Source of the DNA: an uncultured Pirellula sp.
GTDB taxonomy: Bacteria; Planctomycetota; Planctomycetia; Pirellulales; Pirellulaceae
Reading direction: 5' to 3'
Length of the DNA: 64,000 bases
Assembly (NCBI GenBank): GCA_903892355.1
Contig: CAITIE010000091.1
Location: forward strand, 124,001 to 188,000
Both the position numbers and the translations under genes were made by a program. Position 1 is the stretch's first letter, and every line of letters starts with the position of its first letter. This document shows positions 8,072 to 16,360 of the stretch, in pieces. The notes below the pieces were generated by a model, which was not told the origin of the DNA, did no database searches, and saw only the letters and a list, made by a program, of their open reading frames with translations.

Positions 8072-10099
8072 TCACGCGAGCAATTGCGCTCCCAGTTGGC
8101 TTCGACAAGCCCCCAAAACGCTCGCTACTACCTCGTCCGCTTGCTCGCTCCGAAGCGTGTCTGTCGCGCTTTGGAGTTTGAGCGTCAACAGCACTCGCTT
8201 CTTGCCAGCACCATCGCGATTCGTGTCTCGATAGATCTCGCGGAATAGGATATCGACGCACAATGGCCCGGCCGATTGCGAGATGACTCCTTGCAACGAT
8301 TGCCACTGCAATGCTTCGTCGACGACCAAATTGAGATCGCGCTCAATGGCCGGAAACGGAACAACATCGCGGACACGAGGCACCAACTGTGCATGTTGCA
8401 ACAACAAATCCAAATTCGTTTCACCAAGTGTCACGGCCCCATCGAGTTTGAGCGACTGGCTCAATGAACGCGACAAACTTCCGATCCAACACAGCATCGT
8501 CTCGCCCGCCATCCAAGCGATACCACTTCCTGACTCGAGAAAATCCCAACTGACTTTAGTCTCAGAAAGCTTTGGTGTGTCGCTACCAACACCCCATACG
8601 CGATGAAGGATTTCTTCGAATACGCCTCGTACTATCCGCAGTTCACTCTCAGCGATGCATCCGAGATTCAATTGTTCGCGGGGAAGCTGATTGCCATTTG
8701 GTAAATACACGTTCGCCGTCTCGAACAATCGCACATCGCGATTGCTTTGGGATTGGTTGTGAAGTCGTGCTGCGATCAAACTCGGAATCAAAGAACGACG
8801 AAGGATACTCGCCCCTTCAAGGAGCGGGACCATAGTCGCCAAGGGTGCTTCGCTCGACCAAGGTGAAATCCGATCGGCTGGGCCGCGTCCGATCAAACTC
8901 GGGTTGAGGGTTTCGTCAAATCCTGCCGCAGTAGCAACATTCCGCAGCGTGCTCATCACGATGTCTTTCGGACGGCGCATCGATGCCACCATGGGTACCA
9001 TGGCATCTTCTGGAATCTGCTCGTAACCGTAAATCCGTGCGACTTCCTCAATCAAATCGACTTCACGCGGAAGATCTTGTCGAAACGATGGAGGCGCCAC
9101 CGTGCAATGTTGCTCGCCAACTTTGGTTATTTCACAGCCGAGTCGCTTCAAAATATCGCAACTGGTCTCCCACGGAATCTCGATCCCGAGCACGCGTACG
9201 ATTTGGGATTTGCGCAGTTCGATCTCGGGCAAATTCGTTTGCACGGGATTGGTATCCAAAACCCCATCGAGCAATTCGCCACCCGCTGTTGCCAAGATCA
9301 ATTCGCAGCACCGACGGGACGCCCAATCCAATTGGTTGGGGTCGATGCGACGTTCGTAGCGATGGGATGACGGCGAATGCAATTTCAGCTTGCGAGCTGC
9401 ACGCCGAATCGACATCGGTGCGAAACTCGCCGACTCGATCAAAAGGTCGGTCGTGGTATCGGAAACCTCACTCTCCGCTCCACCCATCACGCCCCCCAAA
9501 GCCACCGCGCGCTCCGCATCGGCGATGACGACCATCTGAGAATCGAGAACGTAGGTCTTGTGATCGATCGCCAGAAAATTTTCTTTATCAGCAGCGGGGC
9601 GAACGATGATTTTACCACCGCGGATATGCGCAAGATCAAACGCATGCAGCGGCTGGCCACACTCCATCATGACGTAATTCGTCGCATCCACGACGTTGTT
9701 GATCGTCTTGATTCCAATCGCGCGCAATCGCTTGGCAAGCCACTCCGGGCTCGGCCCAATCTTGACGCCCCGAATCACTCGAGCCGTGTATCGTGGACAT
9801 GCGTCTTGAAAAAGGTTCTCGAGTTGCAGGACGCTTGCGATCGAGCTTTTGGCAGTAGCAGGTCTGGGCTGCGGAACAACCAATGGGACTCGATAGAGCA
9901 CCGAAGCTTCGCGAGCGATCCCGATATGCCCCAAGCAATCAGCGCGATTGCTGGTCACCTCGAGATCGATGACCGGTACCCCTTCGACAATTTCCGTTCC
10001 CTCGTGATTCAAACCCGACATGGCCCAGCGGGAGACGATTTCTTCCAGCGGGCAGTCGATCTTCACGTAGTCCGAGAGCCAGTCCCAAGAAATCAACAT
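8072..10099 (-). CDS. pheT: Phenylalanine--tRNA ligase beta subunit, lacking the EMAP domain
   Basis: PheT forms the alpha2-beta2 synthetase that charges tRNA-Phe. At 675 residues it is about 110 shorter than the usual bacterial protein (785-800) because the N-terminal EMAP/tRNA-binding domain is missing: after MLISWDWLSDYVKI the chain goes almost directly to VIDLEVTSNRADCLGHIGIARE, which in long forms follows that domain. B3/B4 editing (ACPRYTARVIRGV, NNVVDATNYVMMECGQPLHAFD), B5 (VEEVARIYGYE) and the C-terminal FDX-ACB anticodon-binding domain (VVPFPAIERDLNLVVD to the end) are present. The gene follows pheS after 32 bp. Its 3' end converges on the dehydrogenase gene. Confidence 0.95.
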   Translation of the reverse strand: MLISWDWLSDYVKIDCPLEEIVSRWAMSGLNHEGTEIVEGVPVIDLEVTSNRADCLGHIGIAREASVLYRVPLVVPQPRPATAKSSIASVLQLENLFQDACPRYTARVIRGVKIGPSPEWLAKRLRAIGIKTINNVVDATNYVMMECGQPLHAFDLAHIRGGKIIVRPAADKENFLAIDHKTYVLDSQMVVIADAERAVALGGVMGGAESEVSDTTTDLLIESASFAPMSIRRAARKLKLHSPSSHRYERRIDPNQLDWASRRCCELILATAGGELLDGVLDTNPVQTNLPEIELRKSQIVRVLGIEIPWETSCDILKRLGCEITKVGEQHCTVAPPSFRQDLPREVDLIEEVARIYGYEQIPEDAMVPMVASMRRPKDIVMSTLRNVATAAGFDETLNPSLIGRGPADRISPWSSEAPLATMVPLLEGASILRRSLIPSLIAARLHNQSQSNRDVRLFETANVYLPNGNQLPREQLNLGCIAESELRIVRGVFEEILHRVWGVGSDTPKLSETKVSWDFLESGSGIAWMAGETMLCWIGSLSRSLSQSLKLDGAVTLGETNLDLLLQHAQLVPRVRDVVPFPAIERDLNLVVDEALQWQSLQGVISQSAGPLCVDILFREIYRDTNRDGAGKKRVLLTLKLQSATDTLRSEQADEVVASVLGACRSQLGAQLLA

Positions 10100-10131
10100 G
10101 ACAGAACTCGATCTTTAACAGAACACGCTTG

Positions 10132-11175
10132 TTAAGAAGCGAATTGACGAAGGAAGCGAACGTCGCTTCGATACAAATCGCGGATGTCCGTGATCCCAAA
10201 GCGACGCATACACAATCGCTCCACTCCGAGTCCGAACGCGAATCCAGACCACTTCTCCGGATCGATATTCACCGATGCGAAGACATTGGGGTCGACCATC
10301 CCTGCGCCGCCAAACTCAATCCACTGACCATTCCACCAGTAATCAACTTCGACACTCGGTTCCGTGAACGGAAAAAACGATGGCCGAAATCGAACGTTAA
10401 CATCACCACCCAAATAACTGGTTGCGAACAGCCGCAGCACGCTCTTGAGTTGTGTCATTGTCACGTTCCGATCCACCCAAAGACCTTCCATCTGATGGAA
10501 CATGGGAAAATGGGTTGCATCAGGTGCATCGGGCCGGTAGACGCGTCCCAAGGAGATGATCCGCAGCGGCAGCGGTTGCGACTCCATCACTCGGATCTGA
10601 ACCGTGCTGGTCTGGCTGCGCATCAATCGTGCTGCAGGAGCCGAATTGCCAACAGGATCTGCGTTCTTTGCCGTGGCCAAATAGAAGTTATCAAGCGGAT
10701 CGCGGGCTGGGTGATCGTCGGGAATATTCAATGCGACGAAGTTGTGCCATTCGTCTTCGATCTCAGGCCCCTCGGTCACCGAGAACCCAAGCCGCCCCAT
10801 GATCTCCTTAAGATGCTCAAGCGTTTGCGTGATTGGATGAACAGATCCAATCCGCGGTCGAAGCCCGGGCAGAGTCGGATCGGTCGCGGGTTGTGCCGAT
10901 TTCGCAGCTCCCCCTGACGCGAATCGATCAGACGCCCCATCGAGGGCGGCTTGCAATGCCTCACGCACCTCGTTGAATCGCTTGCCTGCAGCAGGACGAT
11001 CCTCAGGTGCAACCTCCGAGAGCATCTTCTGAACACTCTTGAGCGCACCGTTCTTCGCACCGACGAACTTCACGCGAAGCTGCTCAAGAGCCTCTGCGGA
11101 ATCCACCGATTGCAGCGACACTCGAGCTTCCTCGAGCATCGTCTCCAGACTGTTGACGAAGCGATCTAACGCCAT
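10132..11175 (-). CDS. pheS: Phenylalanine--tRNA ligase alpha subunit
   Basis: PheS holds the aminoacylation site of the PheST enzyme. The frame is open further upstream (to 11388) but that part overlaps rplT in another frame, so ATG at 11175 ([16 protein letters not shown]) is chosen, giving 347 residues, the usual length. The N-terminal coiled coil (residues 1-90) is followed by the catalytic core with [41 protein letters not shown] (motif 2 region), [22 protein letters not shown], and motif 3 near [18 protein letters not shown]. It lies 17 bp after rplT and 32 bp before pheT, so rpmI-rplT-pheS-pheT form one minus-strand unit. Confidence 0.96.
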   Translation of the reverse strand: MALDRFVNSLETMLEEARVSLQSVDSAEALEQLRVKFVGAKNGALKSVQKMLSEVAPEDRPAAGKRFNEVREALQAALDGASDRFASGGAAKSAQPATDPTLPGLRPRIGSVHPITQTLEHLKEIMGRLGFSVTEGPEIEDEWHNFVALNIPDDHPARDPLDNFYLATAKNADPVGNSAPAARLMRSQTSTVQIRVMESQPLPLRIISLGRVYRPDAPDATHFPMFHQMEGLWVDRNVTMTQLKSVLRLFATSYLGGDVNVRFRPSFFPFTEPSVEVDYWWNGQWIEFGGAGMVDPNVFASVNIDPEKWSGFAFGLGVERLCMRRFGITDIRDLYRSDVRFLRQFAS

Positions 11176-11192
11176 GCTTGAAGGTTCGCTGA

Positions 11193-11564
11193 CTAGGCAG
11201 CTGCCTGCTGCGCTTCCAAGGCCTTCTTCACAACGGCAACCACCACTTCGAAGCCGCTTGGGTCGTGGATCGCCATTTCGGAAAGCTGCTTGCGATCCAG
11301 CTCGATGTTCGCCAAAACGAGCCCAGCGATAAATTGGCTGTAGCGGAGACCATGAAGCCGCGCTGCTGCGTTCAAACGGGTGATCCATAATCGACGGAAA
11401 TCACGGCGACGGCGTCGTCGGTCACGATACGCAAATCGACCGGCACGCACCAAGTTTTCCTTGGCGGTCCGATAGAGCCTTCTACGTCCACCAACGTACC
11501 CCTCGGCACGTTGGAACAAGCGTCGCTTCGCCTGACGGCGTGCGGAACCTTTTCTCGTTCTCAT
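11193..11564 (-). CDS. rplT: Large ribosomal subunit protein bL20
   Basis: The 123-residue basic protein matches bL20 along its length: an Arg/Lys-rich N-terminal helix ([15 protein letters not shown]), the [14 protein letters not shown] segment, and the C-terminal globular domain [21 protein letters not shown]20 is needed for early 50S assembly and, in Escherichia coli and Bacillus subtilis, represses its own operon by binding an mRNA structure. The 152-bp spacer before this gene can form such a structure (see 11601-11696). In many bacteria the order is infC-rpmI-rplT; here rpmI precedes but infC is not in the window, and pheST follows. Confidence 0.97.
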   Translation of the reverse strand: MRTRKGSARRQAKRRLFQRAEGYVGGRRRLYRTAKENLVRAGRFAYRDRRRRRRDFRRLWITRLNAAARLHGLRYSQFIAGLVLANIELDRKQLSEMAIHDPSGFEVVVAVVKKALEAQQAAA

Positions 11565-11600
11565 CGAAACACTTCACTACTGGTTGAGCGTCTCAGGTCT

Positions 11601-11696
11601 CCGCGACTTCTGATCGAAAATCAGAATCAGACTGGCCCAATCATGGTCTCAGTCGCGGTCGTTAATACCCAGACACTTGGTTTTTAAAGGGCCAGT
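11601..11696 (-). promoter_or_regulatory. Candidate L20 autoregulatory pseudoknot upstream of rplT
   Basis: In the rpmI-rplT spacer, on the transcribed minus strand, ACTGGCCC (11696-11689) is perfectly complementary to GGGCCAGT (11638-11631), and CCGCGACT (11658-11651) to AGTCGCGG (11608-11601). The two 8-bp helices interleave (a-b-a'-b'), which is a pseudoknot topology. A 7-bp hairpin TTCTGAT/ATCAGAA with a 5-nt loop (11626-11608) lies between them, sharing one base with the second helix. L20 represses translation in other bacteria through pseudoknotted or junction-like leaders that mimic its 23S rRNA site; the placement directly before rplT fits that role. The folding is inferred from complementarity only. 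Confidence 0.55.
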
Positions 11697-11716
11697 TCTC
11701 TCGACACAGAAACGAC

Positions 11717-11920
11717 TTAGTAGCTGTTTCCGTGCAGCGCATCCGTGATAGCGCGGGTCATCGTCGGCTCCAGAACTCGCGTTCCTCGGAGTTTTCGAAT
11801 CTTCTTAGCCGGCTTGCTGATCGCCAAATGGCTCGTACCGCACTTGCGGTGCTTTACTTTGCCCGTTGCGGTCAATCGGAATCGCTTCTTGGTCGACTTG
11901 TGAGTTTTTTGTTTGGTCAT
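11717..11920 (-). CDS. rpmI: Large ribosomal subunit protein bL35
   Basis: A 67-residue highly basic protein with the bL35 pattern: KTHKSTKKRFRLTATGKVKHRKCGTSH, where the first part is the conserved KT-K-AAAKRFK-TGTGK-KR block, then a C-terminal KIRKLRGTRVLEP. ATG at 11920 is preferred over the in-frame TTG at 11929. It heads the rpmI-rplT-pheS-pheT unit. The 291 bp upstream hold no infC; they contain only small inverted repeats (12061-12079, six pairs; 12113-12129, CCAAGA/TCTTGG), which may belong to the leader or to the end of the upstream exporter transcript. Confidence 0.94.
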   Translation of the reverse strand: MTKQKTHKSTKKRFRLTATGKVKHRKCGTSHLAISKPAKKIRKLRGTRVLEPTMTRAITDALHGNSY

Positions 11921-12211
11921 GGGTGACAACAGCTTTTAAGAGCTCATTTTCAGTGGTTTTTCAAGGGAGCGGACCATCGCTGGATACGAATCAGCAACGT
12001 CTCCCAACCCGCGGCGAACCAACATCAGCGACATCTCGATGGAAACACCGATCAGGTCGCACCGAAAAAACGATTCGGTCAGGGGGGAAAAGTTTAGCTA
12101 GTTGCGTGAAAACCTCCAAGAGGAAATCTTGGAAACTCAAGGTACCCATCCCGGGGACTTTCGTACTCGAAGCCCCCAGGCTCGAAGAGCCCCCACCCTT
12201 TTGGCGGGAAA

Positions 12212-15211
12212 CTATGCGGCGCTTTGAAACTCGGTTTCCCCCGCGGGCAGATGCGGGGATCGGTGCGCCCGATCAAAACGGCGCCGCATTTGGTGCCGAA
12301 CAATCAGAAAAAACCTGCCGACAGGGTGATGCTTGGACGCCCTCGGCTCAAAGACACGCCCCAGAGGTCCTGCCAGGATCGCGGGGAGCAAAACCAGCTC
12401 GGAGATGACACCGGCGATCAAAATGGTCAACATCAACCATCCGAAACGCTGCGTCGGGGTGAACGTGCTAAAGGCAAACACGGACAACCCCAAACCACTG
12501 ATGCATGCGGCTTGCAAGGTCGGCGTTCCGCACTGGCTATAAGACGCGATGATGGCAGCACGCCGATCTCTGAGGGTCAACACGTTGCCACGGTACCACG
12601 ACAAGAAGTGAATCGTATCGTCGACGGCGACCCCCAACGCGATGCTGGCGGTCATCATGGATCCAATATCGATTGCAATCCCGAGCCAACCCATCAATCC
12701 AAAGATGAAAATGACCGGGACGATATTCGGGATCATCGCGACCAATCCACCCCGAAGACTCCTCGAGACGAAGATCATCAGTGGCGTGATCGTCAGGAAG
12801 GACCACATGGTGCTTTCCATCAAGCTTTGCAGCAATGCTCGCTGGGCTTTGTAAACAATGGGAACGACCCCGGTATACACCGACGACACCCAATGATTGG
12901 GCGACAATGGATCGGTCGATTCGAGATCGATGACCTTGTTGAGTGCCATCCCCAGCGTTCGGACTTCGGAATCGCTGAACGCCCCGGCGAGTACGATCGC
13001 ATCGTAATCTTCGAGCTCCTGCAGCTGTACGAGAGGCATCGGCTTCGAATCAAAATTTGCACGGGCTACCTTGATTCTCGCATTGGTCAGCAACGCCGAA
13101 ATCTCATCCGATCGAATCTTCGCCGTGGGGAAGGATTCCCCCGACTCCTGATCGATCACAGACGGATCCCAAATCATCACCTTCTTGCCAGCGAATTTGG
13201 CATCCCCAGTCCACGCTGAGATGCGTCTCAAAATCTGCACACGATCCGAATGGGCTTCGAGGATTGGATTCACGACATCGCTCAAGCTATGCACAAACCG
13301 GCCATAGTCGACCCCTTGGAACGCCGCGACTCGCAAACTGATCCGCCAGAGTTCATTCCCATTGTCGGGGTCGATCCGCAAGAATCCAGACTTTTTGAAC
13401 TCTTCACGCTTCGATTCCAACGTGGAGTTGTAAACACGCCGTTCTATCAGCTTTTGCGTGCTGGTTCCTTTGGTAGGTAGAGAAGGAGCAAATGTCGCTG
13501 CCGACAAACTGCGGCCAACCCAACCGTGACCAGGCTCACCAAATTTCTGATTGATGGCGTCTTGGATCCTGAGCGTCGTTTCCATCCGCTCCAAGAACGT
13601 CAAACGTCCCAGGTCCTCAATGCGAGGCTCGCCGGTTGTGTCCTCGACGTTTGCAATACTGTCCTTGTCGAACTCGAGAACAATCTCAAGCGGAACCAAC
13701 ATCCCCAAGTTCTTTTCCAGCCAACGGTAATCCTTGAGGATGCGAGCACTGGAGTCAAACAGTTCCAGCAAATCGATGCTGGTGCGTGTCTTGGTGAGCC
13801 CAAATCCGATGATTCCGCAGACAAGAATGCTTCCAATCGAAACGCTGACGTGATTGCGAACGATAAGTCCTGAGAATGCCGCCCAAAACCGCTCGCTGAG
13901 GGTCTGCTGTGCTGCCGCCCCCAACGCCGCGTTCGCCTTGGCCTTCGCAATTTCGGCGGGATCCTTCACCCATCGCTTTGCGTACCCCAATATATGGAGC
14001 GCCGATGGCAGCAACAGGAACAACACCAAATTCAAAATCATCACGCCGGACGCAGAGTACATCCCGAACTTGCGAATCGGAACCAACTCGCTCGCACACA
14101 GCGACAACAAACCGAACGCTGTCGTCACCGAGCAAAGGATCGCTGGCTTGAGTGCATGAATCACCGCTCGCTCTGTGGAACCCTTCAGCCCCCCTTCGCG
14201 AACCGCATCCTTGTAATAGTTGATGAAGTGAACGGCACCAGAGATCGCTAGCACATAAACCAGAGAAGGCATCGACAAAACAATCGCGTCGACGGTCTCG
14301 CCGGTCGCCCAAATAATCGCCAAGGACGCAGCAGCGCTGGTGACTGAACACATGAAAACGATCCAAGTCAGCAAAGCGCTTCGCAAGGACCACCACGCGA
14401 GGAACAGGCCAAGAAGCCCCGAGAGGCCGGCTAGCCGAACGAGCGTGCGTTCCCCCTCTTCGTCGATCGCGATGTTATCGACCGGAGGACCGCCCAAGTG
14501 GATGTCGGCCTCCGCGAGACCAACATCGGCAACGATCCGACGCAATACCCCTGGAGGAATGCTGGGACGGAAAATACGGTACTGCCCACGCCCCAAAATG
14601 GGTTTGAGCTTCCCAGACGTAGCAGGATCCAAAGAAACCATCACGCATGTTTGACGACCATCCGGACCGAGCAATGCTCCCTTGAGCCGCTCAACGGCCT
14701 CGGCATGGGTCAACGGATGCTGACCGGTTGTCAACTGCTCGAGTAAGGTTCGGCCCGACTGGGCACCCTTAAAATACTTCTTCGCTTCGACAGCATCGAT
14801 GTCATTCGGATCGACGTTCTCCGGGACGAGCTTCGAGATCAACTCCGCGATCCGTGGGTCGTCCTGGTCGGGGTGCGATGGATCCTCACCGAGCTTGCAT
14901 CCCTCCCAACTGATCAAGATAAACTGATCCGACGGGAAATTCTTGCGGAATCGAGAAAGCTCGCCGGTTTCCGAGAAGGACTTCGGAAGCCAATCCTCAA
15001 CTTTGTTCACATTGCTTTGAACGGCTAACCCCGCGCCGTAGAACGCAAAGGGTACGCACGCCAAGCTCAAGATGAGGACCAGCCACCCCCATCGGTCGTA
15101 AAATGTTTTCTGGCTCGATAAGTCTTTTTGCACTTCGATGCCTTCGCTGGGCCCAAGGAGTCGGGCATGTGTTGGAGTGCTGCTGGAGCCTATCAAGCGT
15201 CGGAAAAACAC
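12212..15211 (-). CDS. RND superfamily exporter, MMPL type
   Basis: The 999-residue protein has the two-half architecture of RND/MMPL transporters: a first transmembrane helix at about 41-63, a large extracytoplasmic loop (about 65-250), a block of five or six helices (about 255-440), a second extracytoplasmic loop (about 480-790) and a final helix block (about 800-960). The second block carries GVAVDDTIHF near residue 860, the proton-relay style motif of the family. Such proteins use the proton gradient to export lipids, hopanoids or drugs; the substrate is not evident. Start is GTG at 15211. It stands alone on the minus strand, divergent from the feo operon, with rpmI 291 bp downstream. Confidence 0.88.
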   Translation of the reverse strand: MFFRRLIGSSSTPTHARLLGPSEGIEVQKDLSSQKTFYDRWGWLVLILSLACVPFAFYGAGLAVQSNVNKVEDWLPKSFSETGELSRFRKNFPSDQFILISWEGCKLGEDPSHPDQDDPRIAELISKLVPENVDPNDIDAVEAKKYFKGAQSGRTLLEQLTTGQHPLTHAEAVERLKGALLGPDGRQTCVMVSLDPATSGKLKPILGRGQYRIFRPSIPPGVLRRIVADVGLAEADIHLGGPPVDNIAIDEEGERTLVRLAGLSGLLGLFLAWWSLRSALLTWIVFMCSVTSAAASLAIIWATGETVDAIVLSMPSLVYVLAISGAVHFINYYKDAVREGGLKGSTERAVIHALKPAILCSVTTAFGLLSLCASELVPIRKFGMYSASGVMILNLVLFLLLPSALHILGYAKRWVKDPAEIAKAKANAALGAAAQQTLSERFWAAFSGLIVRNHVSVSIGSILVCGIIGFGLTKTRTSIDLLELFDSSARILKDYRWLEKNLGMLVPLEIVLEFDKDSIANVEDTTGEPRIEDLGRLTFLERMETTLRIQDAINQKFGEPGHGWVGRSLSAATFAPSLPTKGTSTQKLIERRVYNSTLESKREEFKKSGFLRIDPDNGNELWRISLRVAAFQGVDYGRFVHSLSDVVNPILEAHSDRVQILRRISAWTGDAKFAGKKVMIWDPSVIDQESGESFPTAKIRSDEISALLTNARIKVARANFDSKPMPLVQLQELEDYDAIVLAGAFSDSEVRTLGMALNKVIDLESTDPLSPNHWVSSVYTGVVPIVYKAQRALLQSLMESTMWSFLTITPLMIFVSRSLRGGLVAMIPNIVPVIFIFGLMGWLGIAIDIGSMMTASIALGVAVDDTIHFLSWYRGNVLTLRDRRAAIIASYSQCGTPTLQAACISGLGLSVFAFSTFTPTQRFGWLMLTILIAGVISELVLLPAILAGPLGRVFEPRASKHHPVGRFFLIVRHQMRRRFDRAHRSPHLPAGETEFQSAA

Positions 15212-15523
15212 CCGATGACCGCCCAGTTTCCGCGGACGAGGAGTCCGAGTTTACAAAACCTAGTCTGATTTCAACAGTTTGAAAATCGAGTTCCTGGCAG
15301 AAAATCCGCTGAAGGCGTCGCATCAGGAAAAAGGGGTAAAGAGTACCGCCTCGGACCTCCTTGCCCATCTCCTGAAACCATTCCCTGGTTTCCCCGGCCA
15401 TTCCTAGACCTCCCCATTTCCATCGACACCCTAGCCCCAGCGGTTTGACAAATTCCTTGCATTCTTGGGGGGCAACACCAATTTTCCCCTCCCCCAATCC
15501 AATTCAAAAACTTTTTTTCGCAT

Positions 15524-15549
15524 CAAAAACTGCGAAAAACATTCGGGAA
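15524..15549. promoter_or_regulatory. 9-bp inverted repeat upstream of feo promoter
   Basis: TTTTTCGCA (15524-15532) and TGCGAAAAA (15541-15549) are perfect reverse complements separated by 8 bp. The dyad lies about 48 bp upstream of the proposed feo -35 box. There is no T run after the stem on either strand that would suggest a terminator for a known gene, so it may be a regulator-binding site. It does not match the classic Fur box. Confidence 0.35.
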
Positions 15550-15596
15550 AAAACGCATGCTAAGGAGTCTGATCGGCATCACCCGAACCTTCCTTA

Positions 15597-15625
15597 TTGA
15601 AATTCAGTCTCAATTAAAGTACGAT
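15597..15625 (+). promoter_or_regulatory. Sigma-70-like promoter for feoA-feoA-feoB
   Basis: TTGAAA at 15597-15602 (5 of 6 to the -35 consensus) and TACGAT at 15620-15625 (4 of 6 to the -10) are separated by 17 bp. Transcription would start near 15632, giving a leader of roughly 38 nt before the ATG at 15670. This is a consensus match only. Confidence 0.45.
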
Positions 15626-15669
15626 TACCGACGATCAGTGATGAAGAGAAGTTCATCGGAGTTCCGTTG

Positions 15670-15981
15670 ATGATCAGTCCAACCGCCGTCGTGCCAGTCC
15701 CCGTCGAGTATCTCTCTCCCGAGTGCGAGGGCATTGTTGTCGAGTTGGCTGGCGAGGAACCCAACATCCATCGTCTCGAGGAGATGGGAATTCGGTGTGG
15801 CTGCCGTATCCGAATGCTGTGCCCAGGTGAAACTTGTTTGCTGGCGATCGAAGGCAAAAAGATGTGCTTGAGACTCGGCGGTTCGGCTGAGATCTTTGTT
15901 TGCCCAGTCGCTAACTCTGGTCCGGATGCAGCAGGCGACACGGCTGCTATTCGCGACTCCAAAGTTCGCGCCCCCAAGTAG
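15670..15981 (+). CDS. feoA: FeoA family protein (first copy)
   Basis: This 103-residue protein carries an SH3-like FeoA fold: GIVVELAGEEPNIHRLEEMGIRCGCRIRML, where the LxEMGI-xxG pattern is diagnostic, then LLAIEGKKMCLRLGGSAEIFV. FeoA assists the ferrous iron transporter FeoB. The chain has a 20-residue N-terminal lead and a polar C-terminal tail beyond the domain. ATG at 15670 is preceded by an in-frame TTG at 15667. It is followed after 136 bp, including a 19-bp duplication, by a second feoA, then feoB. Two FeoA paralogues may act together or be differently specialised. Confidence 0.88.
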   Translation: MISPTAVVPVPVEYLSPECEGIVVELAGEEPNIHRLEEMGIRCGCRIRMLCPGETCLLAIEGKKMCLRLGGSAEIFVCPVANSGPDAAGDTAAIRDSKVRAPK

Positions 15982-16013
15982 CTTTTCGTAGTGCCCCTAC
16001 CGCACACGGAGGG

Positions 16014-16051
16014 GATGAGCGCTGATTGAGGGCATGAGCGCTGATTGAGGG
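16014..16051. repeat. 19-bp tandem duplication between the two feoA genes
   Basis: Units at 16014-16032 and 16033-16051 share ATGAGCGCTGATTGAGGG and differ only in the first base. The array begins 32 bp after the stop of the first feoA. No coding function is apparent. Confidence 0.85.
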
Positions 16052-16117
16052 CGTGGTCCTCGAGCGGACCGCACAACGAGCAACTCTTACTCCTATCCAT
16101 CGGAATCGCGTCTTCTT

Positions 16118-16360
16118 ATGCTGCCGTCTCGGATGACTTTGAGCGAACTCCAAATCGGCGAGACAGGTGTGATCGCTGACGTTGTTGGTTCCGACAATGT
16201 CGCCGCAAGATTGCTCGAAATGGGACTTCTTCCTGGAGAAACGATCGAGGTGATCGGTCGCGCACCGATGGGGGACCCCACTGAGTACTCGGTCGTCGGC
16301 TATCGGATTAGCCTTAGGAAAGTAGAATCGGCCCGGGTTCAAGTCGACAAAGCATCATGA
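16118..16360 (+). CDS. feoA: FeoA family protein (second copy)
   Basis: An 80-residue FeoA-type protein of standard size: MTLSELQIGETGVIADV, LLEMGLLPGETIEVIG, then a GDPTEYSVVGYRISLRK segment typical of FeoA C-termini. Its TGA stop overlaps the feoB ATG (ATGA at 16357-16360), so the two are translationally coupled. It probably acts as the FeoB-binding accessory protein. The first feoA copy, more divergent and longer, lies 136 bp upstream. Confidence 0.92.
   Translation: MLPSRMTLSELQIGETGVIADVVGSDNVAARLLEMGLLPGETIEVIGRAPMGDPTEYSVVGYRISLRKVESARVQVDKAS

Larger units (their letters stand above)
15212..15669. other. Intergenic region upstream of the feo operon
   Basis: This 458-bp gap separates the exporter start (minus) from the first feoA (plus). 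It holds a 9-bp dyad (15524-15549) and a sigma-70-like promoter (15597-15625), listed separately. Open frames on the minus strand here look like chance frames without family features. Nothing else is recognised. Confidence 0.6.

Noticed and set aside
12224-13219. Long plus-strand frame of 331 residues opposite the RND exporter gene
   Set aside because: It has no family motif, is rich in Arg/His/Gln as expected from the antisense of a coding strand, and lies fully inside the exporter gene. The same holds for 3476-4492 (opposite manC), 9377-10135 (opposite pheT), 26569-27414 (opposite trxB) and 40822-41799 (opposite the Ig-like gene).
15271-15507. Small minus-strand proteins in the feo upstream region
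   Set aside because: The frames carry no recognisable domain, no ribosome binding site, and overlap the promoter and dyad region.
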